Positions 53,280 to 61,115 of a stretch of DNA of 64,000 nucleotides are shown one piece after another; the first letter of the stretch is position 1; every line of letters begins with the position of its first letter. The DNA lies in contig NZ_JACRAW010000152.1 in the NCBI RefSeq assembly GCF_016213215.1, forward strand, positions 1 to 64,000, in the 5' to 3' direction. The translations under genes and the position numbers were made by a program. Under the pieces are notes generated by a model. The model was not told the DNA's origin. It saw only the letters and a list, made by a program, of their open reading frames with translations, and ran no database searches. This DNA is from Bradyrhizobium sp. Its GTDB lineage: Bacteria > Pseudomonadota > Alphaproteobacteria > Rhizobiales > Xanthobacteraceae.

Positions 53280-54001
53280 TGGAATTATTGACGAGCCCCG
53301 AGGCGTGGGCGGCCCTTCTTACCCTGTCGGCACTGGAGATCGTTCTCGGCATCGACAACGTCATCTTTATTTCCATCATCGTGTCGCGCATTCCGGAACG
53401 ACAGGCGCGGCGCGCGCGACAGATCGGCCTGGCGCTGGCGCTCGTCTTCAGGCTTGTGCTGCTCAGCGCGCTGGTGTGGTTGATCGGGCTGACGCGCCCC
53501 GTGCTCACGGTGAGCTCGTTCGAGTTTTCCTGGCGCGACATCATTCTGGTCGGCGGAGGCCTGTTCCTGCTTGCCAAGGCCACTCACGAGATTCACGGCG
53601 AAGTGGAGGCGCGCGAGGAGGGAGAGGAGCAGGGGAAAGCCGGCAGCGCGTTCTTTTGGGTGATCGCCCAGATCATCGTCATCGATCTGGTGTTTTCGCT
53701 GGATTCGATCATCACCGCGATCGGCATGGCGCAGGATATCGAGATCATGATCGCGGCCGTCGTGATTGCGTGTCTCATCATGTATATTTCGTCGGGCCCG
53801 GTCGCCAGATTCGTGGCCGAGCATCCCACCACAAAAATGCTTGCCTTGGCATTCCTGGTGTTGATTGGCGTCGCGCTGATAGCCGACGGATTCCAGTTTC
53901 ACATTCCGCGCGGCTACATCTATTTCGCGATCGCGTTCTCGGCAGCGGTGGAGTTCTTCAACGTGCTGGCGAGGCGCAACCGCCGAAAGACGCGCTCCTA
54001 G
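53276..54001 (+). CDS. TerC-family membrane protein
   Basis: A 241-residue protein with seven helices. The first has ALEIVLGIDNVIFISII, and a later helix has VIDLVFSLDSIITAIGMA; both are TerC hallmarks, with Asp residues for metal binding. TerC proteins are linked to manganese export and metal loading of secreted enzymes. The ATG (or the adjacent second ATG) overlaps the pcs stop, so translation is coupled to pcs. A link between manganese handling and the Mn-dependent Pcs reaction is an inference. Confidence 0.93.
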   Translation: MMELLTSPEAWAALLTLSALEIVLGIDNVIFISIIVSRIPERQARRARQIGLALALVFRLVLLSALVWLIGLTRPVLTVSSFEFSWRDIILVGGGLFLLAKATHEIHGEVEAREEGEEQGKAGSAFFWVIAQIIVIDLVFSLDSIITAIGMAQDIEIMIAAVVIACLIMYISSGPVARFVAEHPTTKMLALAFLVLIGVALIADGFQFHIPRGYIYFAIAFSAAVEFFNVLARRNRRKTRS

Positions 54002-54201
54002 CGCATGTTTCGGGCGAGCAGGCAAGGCCGCGCAGGCCCAGCCGAGAACATGCCAGCCGAGAGCATGGTGCGATCGCGATTGAACTCGTGAACGCATCGC
54101 CGGGTTCGACCGTTTGGGTGTTCCGTTCAAGGTCGAGTTGACAACGTGCGGGTGATGGCTTTCGCTGGCCGGCCAGAAAGAACATTCAGGGAGAACAGGC
54201 G

Positions 54202-55176
54202 ATGACCAAAGCCGTGCGCGTGCACAAGGTCGGGGGTCCCGAAGCCCTGGTTTACGAATCGGTCGAGGTGCCTCCACCGGCGGTCGGCGAGGTCCGCATT
54301 CGTCAGCACGCGGTCGGCCTGAATTTCATCGACGTCTATTATCGGACGGGCCTCTACAAGGCGCCGGGCTTCCCTTTCGTTCTCGGTAACGAGGCCGCCG
54401 GCCAGGTGGTCGCGGTGGGTCCCGGGGTGACCAATTTCCATCCCGGCGATCGTGTCGCCTATTACCACAATCTCGGCGCCTACACCGGTGAGCGCAACAT
54501 CCCCTCGGAGCGGCTGGTCAAGCTGCCGGACCACATCACATATGAGCAGGGTGCCGTCTTGATGCTGAAGGGGCTCACCGTCTGGTATCTCCTGCACAAG
54601 ACCTTCAAGGTCGAGCCGCATCATCGCGTGCTCATCCATGCTGCGGCCGGCGGGATTGGATTGCTCGCGTGCCAGTGGGCGAGGGCGCTTGGCGCGCATG
54701 TGATCGGCACTGTCGGCTCCCGCGCAAAGGCGGATCTCGCACTCGCGAATGGCTGCGACCACGTCATCCTCTACAACGAGGAGGATTTCGTTGCGCGCGT
54801 GAAGCAGATCAGCCGCAACGAACTGTGCGACGTCGTCTATGACGGCGTCGGCAAGGCGACCTTCCCGGGCTCGCTGTCGTGTCTCAAGACGCGAGGCATG
54901 TTCGTGAGCTTCGGCAATGCGTCAGGTCCTGTGCCGCCGTTTGCGATCGCCGAGCTCAACAATCATGGCTCGCTGTTTGCGACGCGGCCGAAGCTGAACG
55001 ACTACATCGGCAAGCGCTCGGAACTGCTGGACGGAGCCGATACGCTGTTTGCGGCGGTTATCTCCGGCAAGCTGCACGTACGGATCCAGCACGCCTATGC
55101 CCTGAAGGATGCGGCCAAGGCGCACAGCGATCTCGAAAGCCGCAACACGACCGGCGCATCCATCTTGAAGCCCTAA
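54202..55176 (+). CDS. qor: NADPH:quinone oxidoreductase (zinc-free MDR family)
   Basis: A 324-residue medium-chain reductase of the zinc-independent quinone-reductase branch. MTKAVRVHKVGGPEALVYESV and GLNFIDVYYRTGLYK are family landmarks. The NADPH-binding stretch AAAGGIGLLACQWARALGAHVIGTVGS is clear, and YDGVGKATFPGSL follows. No structural zinc cysteines are present. Such enzymes reduce quinones or alkenals to protect against oxidative stress. A hairpin terminator follows. Confidence 0.94.
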   Translation: MTKAVRVHKVGGPEALVYESVEVPPPAVGEVRIRQHAVGLNFIDVYYRTGLYKAPGFPFVLGNEAAGQVVAVGPGVTNFHPGDRVAYYHNLGAYTGERNIPSERLVKLPDHITYEQGAVLMLKGLTVWYLLHKTFKVEPHHRVLIHAAAGGIGLLACQWARALGAHVIGTVGSRAKADLALANGCDHVILYNEEDFVARVKQISRNELCDVVYDGVGKATFPGSLSCLKTRGMFVSFGNASGPVPPFAIAELNNHGSLFATRPKLNDYIGKRSELLDGADTLFAAVISGKLHVRIQHAYALKDAAKAHSDLESRNTTGASILKP

Positions 55177-55183
55177 GAGGAGC

Positions 55184-55211
55184 GCACGGCCGGGTTCACA
55201 TACGGCCGTGC
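55184..55211. terminator. Hairpin between convergent qor and argD-like genes
   Basis: GCACGGCCG-GGTTCACATA-CGGCCGTGC is perfect over nine pairs and extends with GC flanks. T-tracts are weak, so it may be a partly Rho-independent bidirectional terminator. Confidence 0.65.
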
Positions 55212-55228
55212 TGCGCCAGAGCTCTTCC

Positions 55229-56425
55229 CTACGCAACCCGCCGGGCGGCGCCTGCCTTGGTCAGGATCGCGTCGAGGCAATCAACCATATCACCGATCTG
55301 CTGGCGCGTGACGTTGAGCGCCGGCATGAACCGCAGCGTGTCAGGCTGCGGGGAGTTGAGCAGCACGCCCGCCTCGAACGCCTGGGCCACGATCGCGCCT
55401 GCTATCGGCAGCTTGAGGTCGAGCGCGAGCAAGAGGCCGCGCCCACGCACTTCGCCAAGGCCATGCCGCGCCGAGAGGCGCTGCAGCTCGCTTTCCAGGA
55501 ACAGACCGGTATCAGTGACCGCTTTGAGGAATTCGTGCCTATTCACTTGCTCGAACACGGCCAGGCCCGCGGCACACATGAGCGGATTGCCATTAAAGGT
55601 GCCGCCCTGGTCGCCGTGCTCGAAACAGGAGGCGCGCTCGGTGGCGAGAAGGGCGGCGAGCGGCACGCCGCCCCCGATTCCCTTGCCCAGCGTCATGATG
55701 TCGGGCTCGATTCCGGCATGCTCGTGGTGGAACAGCCTTCCGGTCCGTCCCATGCCGGTCTGGATCTCGTCGACAATCAACAGGAGGCCATGCTCCTTGG
55801 TGAGTTCGCGCAACCCCTTCAGGAATTGGTCCGTGGCCGGCCAGACACCCGCTTCGCCCTGGATCGGCTCCAGCATCACGGCGATCGTGTGGTCGTTGAT
55901 GAGGGCTTCGACGGAAGCAAGGTCGTTAAGTCTCGCCTTGCCGAAGCCTGCGACCTTGGGCTCGAACAGAGGCTCGAACACCTTCTTCCCGGAGGCTGAC
56001 ATGGTGGCGAGGGTCCGGCCGTGAAAGCCGCCTTCGAAGGTGATGATTTCGAACGCGCCATTCTTGTGCACGGCGCCATACTTGCGCGCGAGCTTGATCG
56101 CGCCTTCGTTCGCTTCGGCTCCCGAATTGGCAAAGAACACCTGGTCGAAGCAGCTATGGTCGACCAGCGCCTTTGCCAGCTTGAGGCTCGGGGCGTTGTA
56201 GAAGGCGGGACTGGGCGTCAGCAACCGCTTGGCCTGTGCCGCAAGTGCTTCGGCCACCGCCGGCGGGGAGTGGCCAAGGCAATTGACGGCCCATCCCTGC
56301 ACGAAATCAAGATAGCGCTTGCGGGTGTCGTCCCATAGGTAGGAGCCCGCACCGCGGATGAACACGGCCTTGGGCCGCGCGGTGATGTCCATCAGCGCAT
56401 CGAACGGATGGGGGGCGTTGGTCAT
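55229..56425 (-). CDS. argD: Class III aminotransferase (acetylornithine aminotransferase-like)
   Basis: A 398-residue PLP enzyme. The PLP lysine is K248 in IMTLGKGIGGG; VDEIQTGMGRTG (218-229) is the Asp/Gln site. FANSGAEANEGAIKLARKYG and TFEGGFHGRTLATMS are classic for the ArgD/OAT class. Substrates could be acetylornithine or succinyldiaminopimelate. The start is ATG at 56425, behind a GAGGAG site. An in-frame 44-codon extension exists upstream but includes a strong hairpin (56466-56502). Confidence 0.9.
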   Translation of the reverse strand: MTNAPHPFDALMDITARPKAVFIRGAGSYLWDDTRKRYLDFVQGWAVNCLGHSPPAVAEALAAQAKRLLTPSPAFYNAPSLKLAKALVDHSCFDQVFFANSGAEANEGAIKLARKYGAVHKNGAFEIITFEGGFHGRTLATMSASGKKVFEPLFEPKVAGFGKARLNDLASVEALINDHTIAVMLEPIQGEAGVWPATDQFLKGLRELTKEHGLLLIVDEIQTGMGRTGRLFHHEHAGIEPDIMTLGKGIGGGVPLAALLATERASCFEHGDQGGTFNGNPLMCAAGLAVFEQVNRHEFLKAVTDTGLFLESELQRLSARHGLGEVRGRGLLLALDLKLPIAGAIVAQAFEAGVLLNSPQPDTLRFMPALNVTRQQIGDMVDCLDAILTKAGAARRVA

Positions 56426-56465
56426 GTCGAACTCCTCGTGCCGTGGGTGAAAAGGATGCTCCAAC

Positions 56466-56502
56466 GCAAGAAGGCCGCACTTTGCGGGTGCGGCCTCCTT
56501 GC
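56466..56502 (-). promoter_or_regulatory. Leader hairpin upstream of argD-like gene
   Basis: Read on the minus strand, GCAAGGAGGCCGCAC pairs with GTGCGGCCTTCTTGC, with one mismatch and a 7-nt loop. It lies in the mRNA leader 40 bp before the start. A TTGACA element at about 56648-56643 (minus strand) with a TAAGCG stretch 17 bases on may be the promoter. A role in attenuation is possible but unproven. Confidence 0.5.
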
Positions 56503-56648
56503 GAACTTGCTGATCTAGCTGTTCAGCGTTGTCGTCGGACACGGCGCAACCCATCATCGTCGCTGGTGCGACGACGGAAAGCTGCGCGGCGATGGGTCCG
56601 AGTAAAGATCATGGAGCGCGCGCTTACAGCCGAAGGGCGGGAATGTCA

Positions 56649-56674
56649 AGGCGGTGCCCGACGGAGCACCGCCT
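56649..56674 (-). terminator. Terminator after the Mpo1-like gene
   Basis: AGGCGGTGC and GCACCGCCT form a perfect hairpin just past the stop of the gene at 56687-57334. The T-run is short (TTGAC), so termination efficiency is uncertain. Confidence 0.6.
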
Positions 56675-56686
56675 CGAAGCAGTTCA

Positions 56687-57334
56687 TCAGGTCAGGCGCG
56701 GAGCCTCTTCGGCCTCGTCGTCGCCATAACCCCAGGTCTGAGAGGCAATGGTGCTGTCGATCTTCTCGCCGCGCAGAAGATAGTACGGGGACTTCCAATA
56801 AATCACGACATTATGGAAGGGGTCGGTCAGAACCTTGAGCACCCATGAGAAGCCGGTCGGCACATCGCGGGTGATGAACAACTGGATCATCCGGAACATC
56901 GCGCCCCCGAAGGCGACAGCCAGCCACACCAGACCCACGTGGCGGATGAATTCAATGCGGTCGGCGGGCGGAGTGAAAACGCCGAAAAACGTCGGAAAGA
57001 AGAACAGGACGACCGGCGCCAATCCCCACACCATCAGCAGACAAATCTTGCGGAACTGATTGTAGCCGACCTTGATCGATTCCTTGTATTCGTTGGTCAC
57101 CTTGTTCACTTCGTCATAGCCGTTCGGCTCGAAGAAGAAATGTCCGGTTTGGCGGGTGAGCATCGCGAACCAGCCGAGCAGGCCGGCCATCGCCGGATCC
57201 TTGAAGAGCAGCGCATAGGTCACCAGGAAGAGCAGCGCGCTGATGAGGTGCAGGGTCTGATTGACCCTGCTCTGGTGGTAGTAGCGGTAGTCATCCCAAC
57301 GTTGGGTTCGCATTTTTTCGGAGAGGCTGGTCAT
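56687..57334 (-). CDS. Mpo1-like (DUF962-like) membrane protein
   Basis: A 215-residue membrane protein. It carries the pattern YYHQSRVNQTLHLISALLF, with His and Asn placed like the N-x3-H motif of the Mpo1/DUF962 family, and a later TGHFFFEPNGYDE with the GHxxxE motif. Four hydrophobic segments are present. Mpo1 in yeast is an iron-dependent 2-hydroxy fatty acid dioxygenase; bacterial relatives are less known. The family call is by pattern only, and the C-terminal half (after about 100) does not match Mpo1 as I know it. Confidence 0.6.
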   Translation of the reverse strand: MTSLSEKMRTQRWDDYRYYHQSRVNQTLHLISALLFLVTYALLFKDPAMAGLLGWFAMLTRQTGHFFFEPNGYDEVNKVTNEYKESIKVGYNQFRKICLLMVWGLAPVVLFFFPTFFGVFTPPADRIEFIRHVGLVWLAVAFGGAMFRMIQLFITRDVPTGFSWVLKVLTDPFHNVVIYWKSPYYLLRGEKIDSTIASQTWGYGDDEAEEAPRLT

Positions 57335-57573
57335 CGTCGATCCTCGCGGAGTGAATGCGACTACGGATAGGTCGAGTCGATGAAGCGCGCGTGACAGAAT
57401 AATAGTGGCGCAATGCAAGTTACTCGCAGAGAGTCGGCGGACGATAAGCCGGCGCAGGCATCAACTGTTCGACTCCGTCGTGCGCAAATCCGTCTGCGAT
57501 ATCAGCCTTGATCGACGTGGCCGCCGCGATGTCGCTGTCGCCGCTAAGCGTCGCGCTGAAGACTTGAAGGGTG

Positions 57574-58899
57574 CTAGAATCCCGCCACCGTGCCGTGGAG
57601 GTCGTATTCGTCGGCCCGTTCGATTTTGGCCGTGACGATCTCGCCAACGCGCACGGGGCGGCGGCTGGCAAGATAGACGACGCCGTCGATCTCCGGCGCG
57701 TCGGCCTTCGAACGGCCTTTCGTCACGGTCGGCCCGACCTCGTCAATGATCACCTGCTGCCTTGTACCGACCTTGCGCTTGAGGCGGCGGGCGGAAATCC
57801 TCTGCTGTCGCGCCATGAGCGCGTTGTAGCGCTCCTGCTTGACCTCGTCGGGCACAGGATTGGCGAACGCGTTCGAGGCCGCGCCCGCTACCGGCTCGTA
57901 TTTGAAGCAGCCGACGCGATCGATCTCGGCCTCCTCCAGCCAGTCGAGCAGATAGGCGAAATCGGATTCGGTCTCGCCGGGAAAGCCGACGATGAAGGTG
58001 GAGCGCAGGGTGAGATCCGGGCATTCGTCACGCCAGCGCCTGATGCGCTCAAGCGTCTTTTCCTGGGCGGCAGGCCGCTTCATGGCCTTGAGAACCTCAG
58101 GGCTGGCGTGCTGGAACGGGATGTCGAGATAGGGCAGGACCTTGCCTTCGGCCATCAGGCTGATGACGTCGTCGACACGGGGGTAGGGGTAGACATATTG
58201 CAGCCGCACCCAGGCGCCCAGCTCGCCGAGCTCCCTGGCGATGTCGAGGAACCTGGCGCGGACCTCGCGGTCCTTCCACAGGCTTGTCGCGTATTTCAGG
58301 TCGACGCCATAGGCCGAGGTGTCCTGAGAGATCACAAGTAGTTCCTTCACCCCGGCGCCAACCAGCCGCTCCGCCTCGCGCAGCACGTCATTGGCCGGCC
58401 GCGACACCAGGTCGCCGCGCAGTTTCGGGATGATGCAGAAGGTGCAGCGATTGTTGCAGCCTTCGGAGATCTTCAGGTAGGCGTAGTGCCGCGGGGTCAG
58501 CTTGATGCCCTGCGGCGGCACCAGGTCGAGATGGGGATTGTGGACCGGCGGCAGCGCCCGATGCACCGCTTCCAACACCGTCTCGTATTGCTGCGGGCCG
58601 GAGATCGACAGAACGCCGGGATGGGCGGCCTCGATCTGCTCGGGTTCCGCGCCCATGCAGCCGGTCACGATGACCTTGCCGTTCTCGGCTAGCGCCTCGC
58701 CGATGGCGTCCAGCGATTCCTTCTTGGCGCTGTCGAGGAAGCCGCAGGTGTTGACGATGACGAGATCGGCGCCATCATGTTTGCGGGCAAGCTCGTAGCC
58801 CTCCGCACGAAGACGCGTGATGATGCGTTCGGAGTCGACCAAAGCCTTGGGGCACCCGAGCGAAACGAAGCTGACCTTGGGCGCAGCGTCCTGTTGCAT
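57574..58899 (-). CDS. rimO: Ribosomal protein S12 methylthiotransferase
   Basis: A 441-residue radical SAM enzyme adding a methylthio group to Asp88 (E. coli number) of ribosomal protein S12. The N-terminal UPF0004 domain starts VSFVSLGCPKALVDSERI and has VNTCGFLDSAK and VTGCMG, the three Cys of the auxiliary cluster. The radical SAM cluster is ISEGCNNRCTFC. RSTFIVGFPGET and the C-terminal TRAM region complete it. The CPKALVDSE stretch separates RimO from MiaB. Confidence 0.97.
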   Translation of the reverse strand: MQQDAAPKVSFVSLGCPKALVDSERIITRLRAEGYELARKHDGADLVIVNTCGFLDSAKKESLDAIGEALAENGKVIVTGCMGAEPEQIEAAHPGVLSISGPQQYETVLEAVHRALPPVHNPHLDLVPPQGIKLTPRHYAYLKISEGCNNRCTFCIIPKLRGDLVSRPANDVLREAERLVGAGVKELLVISQDTSAYGVDLKYATSLWKDREVRARFLDIARELGELGAWVRLQYVYPYPRVDDVISLMAEGKVLPYLDIPFQHASPEVLKAMKRPAAQEKTLERIRRWRDECPDLTLRSTFIVGFPGETESDFAYLLDWLEEAEIDRVGCFKYEPVAGAASNAFANPVPDEVKQERYNALMARQQRISARRLKRKVGTRQQVIIDEVGPTVTKGRSKADAPEIDGVVYLASRRPVRVGEIVTAKIERADEYDLHGTVAGF

Positions 58900-59011
58900 A
58901 TCTAGATCTGCCTGATTGATCCCGTGGAGCTAGTCCGAATTGCACACAATTACAACCCTTTGCTGGGCAAGCCAGCGTGCTATGGATGCGGGGTCTGGTG
59001 GTGAGTGAGCG

Positions 59012-59602
59012 ATGAGCGCCGAACAGTCGCCTAGAATCGTCATTGTCGACGAGAGCCCGATCCGGGCCGCGATCCTGCAAGAGGGGTTGCGCGAGGCCGG
59101 CTATACCGGGGTCGTCCACATCAGCGAGATGCACAGCCTCCTGGCGCGGATCTATGCGCTGGATCCGGACGTCATCCTGATCGACCTCGAAAACCCCAGC
59201 CGCGACGTGCTGGAGCAGATGTTCCAGGTCAGCCGCGCCGTACGGCGGCCGATCGCGATGTTCGTCGACCAGAGCGATGCCGCCTCGATCCAGGCCTCGG
59301 TAGAGGCCGGCGTTTCCGCCTATATCGTCGACGGGCTGAGGAAGGAGCGCATCAAGCCGATCCTCGATCTCTGCATTTCCCGCTTCAACGCCTTTGCCAA
59401 GCTGCAGGGAGAGCTCGAGCGCACCAAGTCGGCCCTGGAGGACCGCAAGGTCATCGAGCGCGCCAAGGGCATTCTCATGAAGGTGAAGGGCCTGACCGAA
59501 GACGAGGCCTATGTGCTGCTGCGTTCGACCGCCATGCGCGAAAAGAAGAAGATCGGTGAGATCGCCCAATCGATCATCACCGCGTCGGAGATGCTGAAAT
59601 GA
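59012..59602 (+). CDS. nasT: NasT-type ANTAR response regulator
   Basis: A 196-residue RNA-binding antiterminator. The receiver-like domain (1-125) has IVIVDESP and LIDLENPS. A coiled coil leads to an ANTAR domain (about 140-196): LEDRKVIERAKGILMKVKGLTEDEAYVLLRSTAMREKK. In nitrate assimilation, NasT binds a two-hairpin RNA in operon leaders and blocks termination unless held by NasS. It overlaps nasS by 4 bp (ATGA), as a partner pair. A matching leader lies upstream of nirA. Confidence 0.94.
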   Translation: MSAEQSPRIVIVDESPIRAAILQEGLREAGYTGVVHISEMHSLLARIYALDPDVILIDLENPSRDVLEQMFQVSRAVRRPIAMFVDQSDAASIQASVEAGVSAYIVDGLRKERIKPILDLCISRFNAFAKLQGELERTKSALEDRKVIERAKGILMKVKGLTEDEAYVLLRSTAMREKKKIGEIAQSIITASEMLK

Positions 59603-60765
59603 CCAAGTCGGTGCGCATAGGCTTCATCCCGCTGGTCGATGCCGCCGCGCTCATCGTCGCCGTCGACAAGGGGTTCACCGCGGCCGAAGGGCTCGACGTC
59701 ACGTTGGTACGGGAAGTCTCCTGGTCCAACGTCCGCGACAAGCTCAATATCGGCCTGTTCGATGCCGCGCATCTGCTCGCGCCGGTCGCAATCGCCTCCA
59801 GCCTCGGGATCGGCCATGTCAAGGTTCCGATCGTGGCGCCTTTCAATCTCGGCATCAACGGCAACGCCATTACGGTTTCACCGGCGCTGCATTCCGCCCT
59901 CATGGAGGAGATTGAGGGAGACCCGTTCGATCCCATGAGTACCGCCAAGGCATTGGCGCGGGTGGTCGGCAAGCGTCGCAGGGACGGAACCGAGCCTTTG
60001 ACATTCGGCATGACGTTCCCGTTTTCGACCCACAATTACCAGTTGCGGTTCTGGATGGCGGCGGGCGGAGTGGATCCCGACGAGGACGTCCGTCTGGTGG
60101 TGCTGCCGCCGCCCTACATGGTGGACAGCCTCGCCAACGGGCACGTCGACGCCTTTTGCGTGGGCGCCCCATGGAACTCGGTCGCGGTCGATCTCGGCGT
60201 CGGCCACATTCTGCACTTCGTCGCCGACATCCTGGTCCGTGCCGCCGAGAAGGTGCTGGCCGTGCGCCAGAACTGGTCGGAGAAGAATCCCGACATCGTC
60301 GCCGCGCTGGTGCGCGCGTCAGTCCGCGCCGCCGAGTTCATCGAAATCCCGCAAAACCGCGGCGAGGCCGCACGCATCCTGGCACAGCCGGAACGCATCG
60401 GGGTCGACGCCGAGGTCATCCAGCGCACGCTTGACGGCCGCCTGAAGATCGCGCCCGATGGCACCATTCGCGAGAACAGCCGCTATCTTCTGGTCGGGCG
60501 GGAAGGGGCTGGGCGGCCGGACCCGGTCCAGGCCGCCTGGCTCTACGCGCAGATGGTCCGCTGGGGCCAGACTGCTCTCAGCCCGGATGCGCTCAGCACG
60601 GCCATGGGCGTGTTCAGGCCCGATCTCTATGACGCGGCGGTGGGGCACGAGGCCAAGCCGAGCGAGACGTCAGGAGCGGTTGGCGCCTTTGCAGGCCCGC
60701 CTTTTGATGCCAACGACATCGCGGGCCATCTCAAGGCCTTCGCGATCGGTCGGTGGAAGCCGTAG
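59599..60765 (+). CDS. nasS: NasS-type nitrate sensor (NrtA/CmpA family, cytosolic)
   Basis: A 388-residue NrtA-family binding protein without a signal peptide, so it is cytosolic. VRIGFIPLVDAAALIVAVDKGFTAAEGLDV and FDAAHLLAPVAIASSLGIG are typical. FPFSTHNYQLRFWMAAGG and FCVGAPWNSVAV frame the ligand site. NasS binds nitrate and then releases NasT. The absence of a lipobox or signal peptide, and the nasT overlap, separate it from transport NrtA. Confidence 0.93.
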   Translation: MTKSVRIGFIPLVDAAALIVAVDKGFTAAEGLDVTLVREVSWSNVRDKLNIGLFDAAHLLAPVAIASSLGIGHVKVPIVAPFNLGINGNAITVSPALHSALMEEIEGDPFDPMSTAKALARVVGKRRRDGTEPLTFGMTFPFSTHNYQLRFWMAAGGVDPDEDVRLVVLPPPYMVDSLANGHVDAFCVGAPWNSVAVDLGVGHILHFVADILVRAAEKVLAVRQNWSEKNPDIVAALVRASVRAAEFIEIPQNRGEAARILAQPERIGVDAEVIQRTLDGRLKIAPDGTIRENSRYLLVGREGAGRPDPVQAAWLYAQMVRWGQTALSPDALSTAMGVFRPDLYDAAVGHEAKPSETSGAVGAFAGPPFDANDIAGHLKAFAIGRWKP

Positions 60766-60908
60766 GATCTTTCGCTCGGCAATCGCGTCCGCATCCAGCG
60801 GCTAAATTTTGTGCGCGCTGCACGAAAACCTGCAGTGCGGGCTCGCCCGGAATCGCTGTTACTTCACATAAGCTGCTGATTTTACGTCGGTCTTGCGACG
60901 GACGGCTC

Positions 60909-60924
60909 TGGCACGTGATTTGAA
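60909..60924 (+). promoter_or_regulatory. Sigma-54-like promoter element
   Basis: TGGCACG-TGAT-TTGAA matches the -24 half of the sigma-54 consensus exactly, while the -12 half has GA where GC is usual. It stands about 190 bp upstream of nirA. Use of RpoN/NtrC is known for nitrogen genes of this group, but the -12 deviation lowers certainty. Confidence 0.5.
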
Positions 60925-60983
60925 TGTGAAATTGCAGCCAGCCGTCGCAGATGCCCGCTGGCTCTGTCCTCGATGGATTTCCG

Positions 60984-60997
60984 CAGCAACGAAGCTG
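60984..60997 (+). promoter_or_regulatory. ANTAR-type hexaloop hairpin
   Basis: CAGC-AACGAA-GCTG folds as a 4-bp stem with a six-base loop having A at position 1 and G at position 4, as in known ANTAR targets. Only one clear hexaloop is found; the usual partner hairpin is not certain (a weak AATCGATT-type loop lies near 61038). Confidence 0.45.
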
Positions 60998-61065
60998 ATC
61001 GGTCAGCCGGTAGGAATTGAAACGGTGCCGTAGTCCGAATCGATTTTCCGCCGCTGCCCGAACTT

Positions 61066-61099
61066 CCTTCCCGTGAAGGCCACTACGCGTGGCCGAAGG
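61066..61099 (+). promoter_or_regulatory. Hairpin that could sequester the nirA ribosome site
   Basis: An inner stem GGCCAC-TACGC-GTGGCC (61078-61094) is flanked by CCTTC (61066-61070) and GAAGG (61095-61099). The GAAGG strand overlaps the AAGGAG ribosome site. When folded it would block initiation. An alternative pairing CCTTC-CCGT-GAAGG (61066-61079) would free the site. Confidence 0.45.
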
Positions 61100-61115
61100 A
61101 GCTTCGTTGCGCGCC

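Larger units (their letters stand above)
60766..61115 (+). promoter_or_regulatory. nirA leader and promoter region
   Basis: This 350-bp gap has no gene. It holds a sigma-54-like element (60909-60924), an ANTAR-style hexaloop hairpin (60984-60997) and a hairpin that can pair with the ribosome site (61066-61099), listed separately. A short palindrome TGCAC-N6-CTGCA near 60820-60835 is a possible weak NtrC-like site; the match is imperfect. Confidence 0.55.

Noticed and set aside
57420..57671. A minus-strand frame running past the rimO end (ending with a PAYRPPTLCE tail)
   Set aside because: Its only ATG lies inside rimO in another frame, there is no ribosome site, and the first part is a shadow; a remnant of a lost gene is possible but not supportable.
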